A stretch of DNA of 19,595 bases, taken from NCBI GenBank assembly GCA_027024125.1, contig JALVSV010000072.1:1-19595 (forward strand), given 5' to 3'. Shown here piece after piece: positions 1 to 6,235 of the stretch. The notes under the pieces are model-generated. The model saw only the letters and a list, made by a program, of their open reading frames with translations. It was not told the DNA's origin and ran no database searches. The translations under genes were made by a program, and so were the position numbers. Position 1 is the stretch's first letter. Every line of letters begins with the position of its first letter. Source of the stretch: Methylothermaceae bacterium (GTDB lineage: Bacteria > Pseudomonadota > Gammaproteobacteria > Methylococcales > Methylothermaceae).

Positions 1-671
1 GACATCAGCCGCTGCAAGGTCCCCTCCGGATCGGCATGGAGATCCTCATAGCGCAGCAGAAAGAAGTCCTTGACCTTGTCTGCCTCTTCGGCCCATAGAT
101 TCATGAAGCTAATAATATGAGGAAGACCGGCATCCTCATTCATGACGAAGTCGAACAGGCTGACATTGGCGCCATCAGGTGGGTATTTGTTCAGGCGCTT
201 TTTGTAAGGCCGCATCCGGTAACGCCACTGGAAGAATTGGGAAACCGCCACATCCCGGGGATCTCGCACCAGCAACACGACTTTTTTGTCATAGAAATCG
301 ACTTTTGAATCGCTGTGGCCAGTGTAATCCTTGATGTAGTTGTCATGAGTGAAAAATATTTTTGGGATGGCTGGATTCATACTGTGAAAGTTGTCGAAAC
401 CGATCAGGGATCTTTCCGGCAGTCCATGCATCACCTGATAGACTCTTGACAACATCACCCGCAACCAGGTTCGCCCGCTTTTGCCAAAAGAGACGATCAC
501 GATGTCGGCTCGTTTCAGCAGGGCCACCTGTTCACGTCCCCGTAACCTGCGCTGGGCCGCGATCCTTTCCTTTTCTGACTGGAAGAACAGGAGTCCGTTG
601 AGTAGACTACGGGAAGCTTTCTTCCAGATCAAGCGGGTCCCTTGTCTGACTGTATGTGTGAATGAAAGCAT
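1..671 (-). CDS. Sulfotransferase domain protein, C-terminus cut by window edge
   Basis: Reading the minus strand from the ATG at 671 gives an open frame of 223 codons that runs off the left edge. It should transfer a sulfuryl group from PAPS to a hydroxyl or amine acceptor; the acceptor cannot be told. The 5'-phosphosulfate loop reads SFGKSGRTWLRVML at about residues 61-74, and the 3'-phosphate motif reads VVLLVRDPRDVAVS about 65 residues later, with the expected Arg and Ser. A THDNY segment lies where a catalytic His is often found. It closely resembles the complete minus-strand copy at 3673-4623, including the run RMRPYKKRLNKYPP, so about 90 C-terminal residues are probably missing. No strong Shine-Dalgarno is seen before the ATG. 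The gene is divergent from the sulfotransferase at 843. The family is certain, the substrate unknown. Confidence 0.88.
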   Translation of the reverse strand, partial: MLSFTHTVRQGTRLIWKKASRSLLNGLLFFQSEKERIAAQRRLRGREQVALLKRADIVIVSFGKSGRTWLRVMLSRVYQVMHGLPERSLIGFDNFHSMNPAIPKIFFTHDNYIKDYTGHSDSKVDFYDKKVVLLVRDPRDVAVSQFFQWRYRMRPYKKRLNKYPPDGANVSLFDFVMNEDAGLPHIISFMNLWAEEADKVKDFFLLRYEDLHADPEGTLQRLM

Positions 672-842
672 AGTGCGATTAAACGACGATACCGGTACGT
701 GATTGGTTAACAGCATGGGAAATAAGGAATATAGTAAACTTTCAACATTTTTTTACCAAGAGAATTCATTCTTCAGAATCATCCTGCCAATGGGCGGGCG
801 ATGGTGGAATCAAGCTGAGTTGCACAACGACGGCCAATTGGA
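672..842. promoter_or_regulatory. Divergent intergenic region between two sulfotransferase genes
   Basis: This 171-nt spacer separates two divergent sulfotransferase genes. It is more AT-rich than its surroundings. A good plus-strand sigma70-like promoter is listed separately. On the minus strand a weaker pair is possible: TTGGTA (complement of 754-759) and TACTAT (complement of 731-736) with 17 nt between. If real, its -10 box would overlap that of the plus-strand promoter, so the two genes would compete for polymerase. Confidence 0.4.
707..735 (+). promoter_or_regulatory. Sigma70-like promoter for the sulfotransferase at 843
   Basis: TTAACA at 707-712 and TATAGT at 730-735 are separated by exactly 17 nt. 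Each matches the sigma70 consensus at 5 of 6 positions. The expected transcript start near 742 would leave a leader of about 100 nt before the ATG at 843. This is a prediction from sequence only. Confidence 0.5.
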
Positions 843-1787
843 ATGTTAGGATTCAACGACAATTTAAGGAAGGCGATAATCATCGGAACGACAGCGGTAT
901 TGCCAGAATACCTGCGTGTGAATGTCCGAAGGCGGCTGCTGGGGAAGCTCGAGGTGGATATCGCCTCGAGGTCACGCTTGATCCTTATCGCTCATCCCAA
1001 GAGTGGCAACACCTGGCTCAAGGTCATGCTGACCCGCCTGTATGCCAACAGGGAAGGGATTTCCGAGAAGGATTTCTCACGCTACAATCTTTTGGCCGAC
1101 TCCAATCCTAGTATCCCCCGCATCGCCGCAACCAATGGTTGGTATAGTTATGAGGGTGAAGTGGGCAGGCTTTTGATGGCGGGCAGCCATGACAATCCTC
1201 TGAAACACAAACCCGTGGTGTTACTGGTGCGCAATCCGGCGGATATCGCCGTATCCTGGTACTTCCAGTTCACCAAACGCCAGTCCCGCCACAAGCAGGA
1301 ACTGATCAACCATTTTATTGACCACCCCATTGATCGCACCCGTATCGGCATGTGGGAATTCGTGCGCCACAGTGACATTGGTCTGCCATTTCTCATCGAG
1401 TTTCTCAACACCTGGGAGCGGCGGGTGGCGGGTCTCGAAATGGGCATGGTGATTCGTTACGAAGATCTACGTACTTGCACAGGTGAGGTATTGGACCGAA
1501 TCACCCGGTTGATGGGTGACCATTTCAGTGAGGAGGAGATCCAGGCGGTAGTCGAGTTTGGGGCCTTCGACAATCTGCGGAAACTGGAAGCGCAGGGTTT
1601 CTTTCGCCAGGGTGGGCTGACCTTGCGCAATGCCAAGGACCCGGAGAGTTTCAAGGTTCGCCGGGCCAAGATCAATGGATACCAGGATTATTTCACCCCG
1701 GAACAGGTGGCGGAACTGGAAGCGTTGATGGCGGATCGTCTGTCACCTACGCTGGGTTATTGCAGGGCACTCAGCCAGGCGGGCTGA
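843..1787 (+). CDS. Sulfotransferase domain protein (PAPS-dependent)
   Basis: A 314-residue protein of full family length. It should move a sulfuryl group from PAPS to an unknown acceptor, plausibly a surface glycan or lipid. The 5'-phosphosulfate loop is HPKSGNTWL (about residues 51-59, Lys53). The 3'-phosphate motif is VVLLVRNPADIAVS (125-138) with Arg130 and Ser138. A GSHDNP segment upstream may supply the catalytic His. The C-terminal block DPESFKVRRAKINGYQDYF is shared with the other copies here. It is clearly more diverged from the two minus-strand copies than they are from each other (NPADIAVSWY against DPRDVAVSQF). The N-terminus has a hydrophobic stretch ending in LP, seen in all copies. 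It ends 12 nt before the ELM1-like gene and is probably cotranscribed with it. The Shine-Dalgarno before 843 is weak. Confidence 0.9.
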   Translation: MLGFNDNLRKAIIIGTTAVLPEYLRVNVRRRLLGKLEVDIASRSRLILIAHPKSGNTWLKVMLTRLYANREGISEKDFSRYNLLADSNPSIPRIAATNGWYSYEGEVGRLLMAGSHDNPLKHKPVVLLVRNPADIAVSWYFQFTKRQSRHKQELINHFIDHPIDRTRIGMWEFVRHSDIGLPFLIEFLNTWERRVAGLEMGMVIRYEDLRTCTGEVLDRITRLMGDHFSEEEIQAVVEFGAFDNLRKLEAQGFFRQGGLTLRNAKDPESFKVRRAKINGYQDYFTPEQVAELEALMADRLSPTLGYCRALSQAG

Positions 1788-1799
1788 GCAGGAGCGAGC

Positions 1800-2969
1800 A
1801 TGGCGACAGCCAGGGAAAATCCCCAGGAAAGACATGTGGTAGCCCCACGAATATGGCTGCTGCTGGGCGACAAGAAAGGGGACAATGGCCAGGTCTACAC
1901 CATTGCCGATGCTTTGGGATGGCCTTGGGAGCTGCGTCATATCCAGATGCGGGACGAATTCGTTTTTGGCAAGCCAAAGGTCGGTCCCACGCTCTATCAC
2001 ATCGACCGCGCACGCACCGACCCTCTCGAGCCTCCCTGGCCGGACCTGATTCTCACCATTGGACGCCGTCCTGCCAACGTGGCCCTTTGGGTCAAGGAAC
2101 GATCCGGTGGGCAGAGCCGCATCGTCCTGGTTGGTAAACCTTCGGGTATGATGGATCGTTTCGATCTGATTGTCGCCAGTTCGGAGAATCTTTTCCCGCC
2201 CTTGCCCAATGTCCTCCCTATCTCCCTGCCACTGATGCGGGTGGACGAAACGGCGGTAGCCAATGCTGCAGGTCTCTGGAGTCAGAGGTTGGGTGCTTTG
2301 CCCCGTCCACTGATCGCCGTCCTGATCGGTGGCCCCACAGGCCCCTATGGGTACAATCATGTCGATATCCACAGGTTGATCAGCATCGCCCATGATGTGC
2401 TTTCGCAAGGTGGTACGCCATATTTCACCTCCAGCCGCCGAACTCCGTCCACAGTGGTCAAGTCCTTGCAGGACAGACTTCCGAAGGGAAGCCGGTTGTT
2501 CGCCTGGGACGCCCGGGTGGAGCCAAACGAGAACCCCTATCTTGGTCTTTTGGGCTGTGCCGATGGCTTCATCGTCACCGCAGACAGTATCTCGATGATG
2601 ACGGAAGTGATCCGTCTGCGCCGTCCCTTGGCAATCCTCCCCCTGTCTACCGGTATCGTGGGTAGGGCGGATCAGTTGCGGCGCTCCCTGGCGCGCTGGT
2701 TGTTCGCACCCGCAGGTGGTTCCCCGCTCGATAGGATACGCGGCTGGCTGGCTGGACTGGCCTATCACAGCGGTTTCATCACCCATACCCGGGATTTCCA
2801 GGCTTTTCATCAGACCTTGATTGACTTGGGACTGGCGGTCTTGTGGCAGAGGGGGGCGGTTCCTCCACCCACAGGCCAGGTGCCTGACGATGTATCACAG
2901 GTGGTCGAGCGGATCGGTAAGATGTTGCAAGAGGATCGGCCTTTGAGGAACTCTGCCAGGCAGGGGTAG
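1800..2969 (+). CDS. ELM1-like (DUF1022) protein, putative nucleotide-sugar-type fold
   Basis: A 389-residue protein with features of the ELM1/DUF1022 family, named for the plant mitochondrial fission factor but widespread in Proteobacteria. In bacteria its biochemical role is unproven; the fold is thought to resemble GT-B glycosyltransferases. Visible family marks are GDKKGDNGQ near the N-terminus (23-31), the TSSRRTP segment (210-216) and the VTADSISMMTE segment (259-269), which in GT-B-like proteins would face a nucleotide. There is no signal peptide. The start at 1800 has a GCAGGAGCG Shine-Dalgarno just upstream, in the short gap after the sulfotransferase. That coupling suggests a joint role in modifying a cell-surface molecule (inference). 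It converges on the remnant at 2976 with only 6 nt between the stops. Confidence 0.8.
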   Translation: MATARENPQERHVVAPRIWLLLGDKKGDNGQVYTIADALGWPWELRHIQMRDEFVFGKPKVGPTLYHIDRARTDPLEPPWPDLILTIGRRPANVALWVKERSGGQSRIVLVGKPSGMMDRFDLIVASSENLFPPLPNVLPISLPLMRVDETAVANAAGLWSQRLGALPRPLIAVLIGGPTGPYGYNHVDIHRLISIAHDVLSQGGTPYFTSSRRTPSTVVKSLQDRLPKGSRLFAWDARVEPNENPYLGLLGCADGFIVTADSISMMTEVIRLRRPLAILPLSTGIVGRADQLRRSLARWLFAPAGGSPLDRIRGWLAGLAYHSGFITHTRDFQAFHQTLIDLGLAVLWQRGAVPPPTGQVPDDVSQVVERIGKMLQEDRPLRNSARQG

Positions 2970-2975
2970 GGCAGC

Positions 2976-3415
2976 TTATGACGCCAGGACCTGCAATGTC
3001 TCCTGAGAGTGCATTTCCGCCGCCGTGTAACCGAAACCGGCTGTCAGATTTCGGGAAATATAGTCCTCGATTTGTGCCAGTTCCTGCGCGGAGAAATAAT
3101 CTCGATAGCCACCGACCTTGCCACGACGCACCTTGAATGAGTCGGGATTGTTGATGTTCTTGGGTGCAAGCCTACGCTTACCTGCGGGCTGATCATTGCT
3201 GGCTTCAAGTTTACGCATGCTCTCCAGGCTGGAAAATTCGATGGCATGATTGATGTCAGATTCGGCGATTTCACAGCAGAAAAAATTCAGGATGCGGTGC
3301 AAACCGGAAGGCTCCACCATATCGCGCGCTGCACGTCGGGGGGTAGAAACGAAAACATTGACACGAGACGCTCGCGCTTCTTTTTTTGGAATTTCCTGTC
3401 AGCGGGTTTCAACAT
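2976..3415 (-). pseudogene. Sulfotransferase remnant with internal deletion of the catalytic core
   Basis: The C-terminal part (complement of about 3320-2976) reads like the end of the neighbouring sulfotransferases: AIEFSSLESMRKLEA, then NNPDSFKVRRGKVGGYRDYF and a normal stop. Neither PAPS-binding motif is present. Upstream in another frame, an ATG at 3415 has an AAGGAG Shine-Dalgarno at complement 3428-3423, spaced 7 nt. It starts a 42-codon frame containing FLPPDVQRAIWWSL. That matches the spacing of the N-terminal LP helix in the intact copies (FLPQSKRIAIERRL, VLPEYLRVNVRRRL), with 11 residues from P to the final L in each. So the locus looks like a complete gene that lost about 500 nt in the middle and shifted frame near 3290-3330. 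The C-terminal assignment is firm. The N-terminal one is inferred from a short segment. Confidence 0.75.
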
Positions 3416-3672
3416 ATTTGATCTCCTTGGGTCGATACGATTCACATAACCTCCATGCAACAAAATGGGCAAAGCATCAAAGTTGTTCGGAGCTTTTCAG
3501 GTGCTCGGGGGGTGGTGAGCGATTGGCAGGTTTGACGGGGTATGAGATTTGGCAACGACTCGGTCATTTCACTCGAAGCGGGAAATCTCAGAGTTCTAGC
3601 AATATCACACCCAAGCCTGGTTGCAGAGCCTGGGGATGACCAGCAGTGATAAATGGCTATGAGATCGTTCCG
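3416..3672. other. Gene-free spacer between sulfotransferase remnant and intact copy
   Basis: About 257 nt with no convincing coding frame on either strand. It holds the AAGGAG site of the remnant. Near 3612-3636 there is an imperfect 7-bp stem (one G-U pair), downstream of the minus-strand sulfotransferase and without a T tract, so I do not call it a terminator. Confidence 0.5.
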
Positions 3673-4623
3673 TTATTTTCGGTTGGCAGAGCCATGTTCC
3701 CTGGTTTCCAGCGTGTTGTAGCCAAATACAGGGTCCAGGTTATCCTCCACAAAGCGATCGATGATAGACAGCTGCCGGTCGTCGAAATAGTCCCTGTAGC
3801 CCCCTACCTTGGCCCTGCGTACCTTGAAAGAGTCCGGATTGTTTTTGTCACCGGGTCGTACCCTGGCTCCACTGGCCCAGAAGACCTTTTTGGTTTCCAG
3901 CCGTTTCATGTTTTCATAGTCGGCAAACTCCACTGCCTCCTGGATTTCCTCCACCTTGCCTGGTGTTCCAACGAAAGCCAACAGCTGTTTCAGGACGGCT
4001 TGCGGATCTTTGCGCATATCCTCATAGCGAATCACTAGCAGTTCGTTGGCAGGATCGGCGAGGAATTCAGCCCAGCCATTGAAGAAATCGACGATGCGGG
4101 GTATACCGACCTTGGTGTCAGTAATGAATTCGAACAAAGATATCTCTGCGCCATGAGGGGGATACTCGTTGAGTCTTTTCTTATGGGGGCGCATCCGATA
4201 TTTCCACTGGAAAAACTGGGAGACTGCCACATCCCTCGGATCCCGGACCAGCAACACCACTTTTTTTCCCTTGAAGTGATCGAGGGTCTTCCAGTCCTGC
4301 AGATAGTCGCGCAAATAATTGTTGTGACTGAACAGTACTTTGGGAATGGCTGGATTGCGGCGGTTGAGATTGTCGAATTCCAGGAGAATCTGTTGGGACA
4401 GGCCATGTTTGATCTGATAGAAACGCGATAACATCACCCTCAGCCAGGTGCGTCCGCTTTTTCCCCAAGATATCAGTATCCAATCGGCTTGCCGAAGCTT
4501 ACGGTACTCTTCCTTGCCCCGGAGCCTGCGCTCGATGGCAATTCTCTTCGATTGGGGGAGAAAAAAAAGCGCTGTAGTGATGATATGTCGGCCTACCACA
4601 GCCAGCATTTCTTTCATGTCCAT
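3673..4623 (-). CDS. Sulfotransferase domain protein (PAPS-dependent)
   Basis: A complete 316-residue sulfotransferase. The 5'-phosphosulfate loop is SWGKSGRTWLRVML (52-65, Lys55) and the 3'-phosphate motif VVLLVRDPRDVAVS (122-135) has Arg127 and Ser135. FSHNNY (98-103) may carry the catalytic His. The C-terminal NPDSFKVRRAKVGGYRDYF block is shared by the group. No signal peptide is evident; the N-terminal hydrophobic stretch ending in FFLP could associate with membrane. It is closely related to the truncated copy at 1-671, also at DNA level, for example around 190-290 compared with 4185-4270. The start at 4623 has GGA about 8 nt upstream; Met3 and Met6 are alternatives. Next to it lies the long regulatory/repeat spacer. 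Substrate unknown. Confidence 0.9.
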   Translation of the reverse strand: MDMKEMLAVVGRHIITTALFFLPQSKRIAIERRLRGKEEYRKLRQADWILISWGKSGRTWLRVMLSRFYQIKHGLSQQILLEFDNLNRRNPAIPKVLFSHNNYLRDYLQDWKTLDHFKGKKVVLLVRDPRDVAVSQFFQWKYRMRPHKKRLNEYPPHGAEISLFEFITDTKVGIPRIVDFFNGWAEFLADPANELLVIRYEDMRKDPQAVLKQLLAFVGTPGKVEEIQEAVEFADYENMKRLETKKVFWASGARVRPGDKNNPDSFKVRRAKVGGYRDYFDDRQLSIIDRFVEDNLDPVFGYNTLETREHGSANRK

Positions 4624-4695
4624 CGATTGAATTCCACGCTTGAAAAATTGAGATATGTCATAGTCCAGGACAGGGCTCCGTCATCTATATAAGCC

Positions 4696-4898
4696 GGGGC
4701 AGGTGATCTGCTTCGAAAAACGCCGTAAATACTTTCTTGCTGTGCAGTCCTGCTGTGCAAGAAAGTCCTGCCCAAACTTCCCTGTTTGGGCGCTCGCCCG
4801 TCTGCGAAAGTTCACCGGACTTTCGGTCCGGGCTCGCCCTTGTAGGCTCCACGCCGGCCTCCCTGCCGGCGAGGCTTTCGAATCAGATCACCTGTCCC
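4696..4898. repeat. 203-nt multi-hairpin intergenic element, copy 1
   Basis: An outer stem pairs 4696-4717 with 4877-4898 (20 Watson-Crick pairs, one G-U, one mismatch of 22). Inside are: P2, GCC at 4722-4724 plus TAC at 4730-4732 facing GTAGGC at 4842-4847, with GTAAA bulged; H1, 4732-4740 with 4757-4765 (9 bp); H2, 4770-4777 with 4784-4791 (8 bp, loop TTCCCT); H3, 4805-4813 with 4817-4825 (9 bp, loop ACC); and H4, 4852-4858 with 4865-4871 (7 bp, loop CTCCCT). The element at 10021-10223 has the same length and register, with stem changes compensated on the partner arm. It resembles the long structured intergenic repeats of gammaproteobacteria. I cannot name the family, and nothing here shows whether it acts as RNA or DNA. 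Confidence 0.85.
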
Positions 4899-4933
4899 TT
4901 CATTCAATCCGTTACGTGTTTAAATGACGTGGT

Positions 4934-4954
4934 CCTGTAGTCCAGGATTACAGG
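4934..4954. repeat. 21-bp near-perfect palindrome
   Basis: CCTGTAGTCC, a central A, then GGATTACAGG. The 10-nt arms pair at 9 positions plus one G-T. Lying upstream of the oxygenase gene, it could be a binding site for a dimeric regulator or a small cruciform. There is no T run, so it is not a terminator. Confidence 0.5.
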
Positions 4955-5177
4955 CTTCTGCATCGTCTTCAAAGTAAGGTATCATGGACGAGCTAGCATT
5001 ACTGGGCTGTTACCATAACCAACAGTCAGGACGAGCAGGCGAACTTGGCATCATCATAAACCGAATCGGGTTCGGAGGTGAGGGTGTCTCTCTGAACTGT
5101 AATCAAGAAGAAATAATTACAACATACGACTTTACTTGCCGATCTTTTTCTTTGATTGGATGACAAGGTGATCGGGG

Positions 5178-5825
5178 ATGTGGGTTCGATCCGTGTCTGT
5201 GATATTGAATTATAAAGCGCTTGACGAAGTACCCTTGCAACGGGATCCTTATGACTACCTGGTGGTGAGGGAGGCGATCGAACCTGGAACCATGAAAGAG
5301 CTGATTCGGGATTATCCAAAGATTGACATACCAGCCAATTACCCACCGCAAAAGTTGAACTATGGCCCACGTTTTGCCGACTTACTGAAAGAATTGGATA
5401 GTGACCGGTTTCAGCAACTGGTGGCCAGTAAATTCGGGGTGGATCTTGGCGAGGCGAACAAAACCATCACCGTAAGAACCCTGTCGGAACGAAGCGACGG
5501 CAACATCCATACCGATCACTGGAGCAAAATCATCACGTTGCTGATCTACTTTAACCCGGTTTGGGAACACGAAAGCGGCCGCTTTCGGGTGCTTCGTTCT
5601 TCCACCGATATCGATGACTACGCAGCGGAAATTCCACCTCTGGCCGGCACCCTGTTGGCCTTCCGCCGCTGTGACCACTCCTATCATGGTTACAGAAGGT
5701 TTGAAGGGGAACGCCGTATGCTTCAGATGAGTTGGGTCAGACCCAACCGTTTCGCCTGGTATGCCCAGCAACTCGCCCGTTTAGGAACCCACACCGCGAA
5801 ACGGGTCTCCTGGTTGTTCCAGTAG
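5178..5825 (+). CDS. 2-oxoglutarate/Fe(II)-dependent oxygenase family protein
   Basis: A 215-residue protein that I assign to the 2OG-Fe(II) dioxygenases from its metal triad. The HxD pair is in NIHTDHW (His111, Asp113), the distal His in HSYHGYRR (His170), and Arg180, ten residues after that His, is placed to hold the 2-oxoglutarate carboxylate. This layout is typical of prolyl-4-hydroxylase-like enzymes. It would couple oxidative decarboxylation of 2-oxoglutarate to hydroxylation of an unknown substrate. No signal peptide or membrane segment is seen, so it is probably cytoplasmic. The start at 5178 has AAGG 9 nt upstream; GTG codons at 5193 and 5199 are alternatives. The gene stands alone, with long spacers on both sides. 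The nearby sulfotransferases raise the possibility of a small-molecule or glycan target, but that is speculation. Confidence 0.75.
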   Translation: MWVRSVSVILNYKALDEVPLQRDPYDYLVVREAIEPGTMKELIRDYPKIDIPANYPPQKLNYGPRFADLLKELDSDRFQQLVASKFGVDLGEANKTITVRTLSERSDGNIHTDHWSKIITLLIYFNPVWEHESGRFRVLRSSTDIDDYAAEIPPLAGTLLAFRRCDHSYHGYRRFEGERRMLQMSWVRPNRFAWYAQQLARLGTHTAKRVSWLFQ

Positions 5826-6235
5826 TCAACTCTGTGGACAAGCCTTTTGAGCGAAAGCTGAAGTGGATCCATTCGTTGGTGACATTGACCTGCCTTCTTT
5901 TTCCCCCTTGGTTGGGGAGATTGTGACCCCATTGCTCGTGACGCTCCCTCCCTTGGAGGTGCAGGAGGCAAGACCGGCAGCGACGCTGATGGTAACTGTT
6001 GCAGGAAAATCGCAACGGTTCGTTGGGGGCATGCGTCTTTCCTTGACCTGAGTTTTTCCTGGGGGCGGATCGGGAGGCACCCGCTGGCGGCGTCCCAGAT
6101 GCGCTGTTGGTTCTACAGAAGGATTTTCTGTTGAGCCCGGTCTCATTTCGTGCTTGAATGGAATCAACCCCAGAGAGAGATCAGGCAGTCTCCCTTACTC
6201 ATAGCGATTGGCCATATGTATGTAGGGCAAGAAGC
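5826..6235. other. Gene-free region upstream of the V-ATPase operon
   Basis: About 410 nt with no credible gene. It contains several hairpins: CCCC/GGGG with a CTTGGTT loop near 5903-5917, CTCC/GGAG near 5944-5958, AACTGTTGC/GCAACGGTT at 5994-6020 (9 bp with one G-U), and ACAGAA/TTCTGT at 6115-6131. The ATPase promoter should lie here, but I find no good -35/-10 pair. An in-frame ATG at 6158 would add 26 residues to subunit B; I prefer the later start. Confidence 0.5.

Larger units (their letters stand above)
4624..5177. other. Long divergent intergenic region with multi-hairpin element
   Basis: This 554-nt spacer lies between a minus-strand sulfotransferase and a plus-strand oxygenase. It contains the 203-nt hairpin element (4696-4898, separate entry) and a 21-bp palindrome (4934-4954). 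It also contains a 10-nt direct repeat TAGTCCAGGA (4661-4670 and 4938-4947) flanking the hairpin element, and a TGTAAT/ATTACA dyad at 5098-5121 with a 12-nt gap. A CCGAA/TTCGG hairpin lies at 5061-5075. I see no convincing open reading frame and no clear sigma70 promoter. The dyads could be operators for the oxygenase gene. Confidence 0.55.

Noticed and set aside
1743..2810. 355-codon open frame on the minus strand
   Set aside because: Shadow of the ELM1-like gene; it reads rich in Gln, His and Asp and shows no domain.
3246..3639. Plus-strand open frames across the sulfotransferase remnant
   Set aside because: They have no recognisable domain and no convincing ribosome-binding site, and overlap the minus-strand remnant.
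4696..4898. Transposon or IS interpretation of the hairpin element
   Set aside because: The ends are complementary, but there is no transposase frame, and copy 2 lacks a clear target-site duplication; a repeat label is safer.
6158..6235. Upstream ATG extending subunit B by 26 residues
   Set aside because: The extra residues look unlike the family and a better-placed start with a purine-rich upstream stretch is at 6236.
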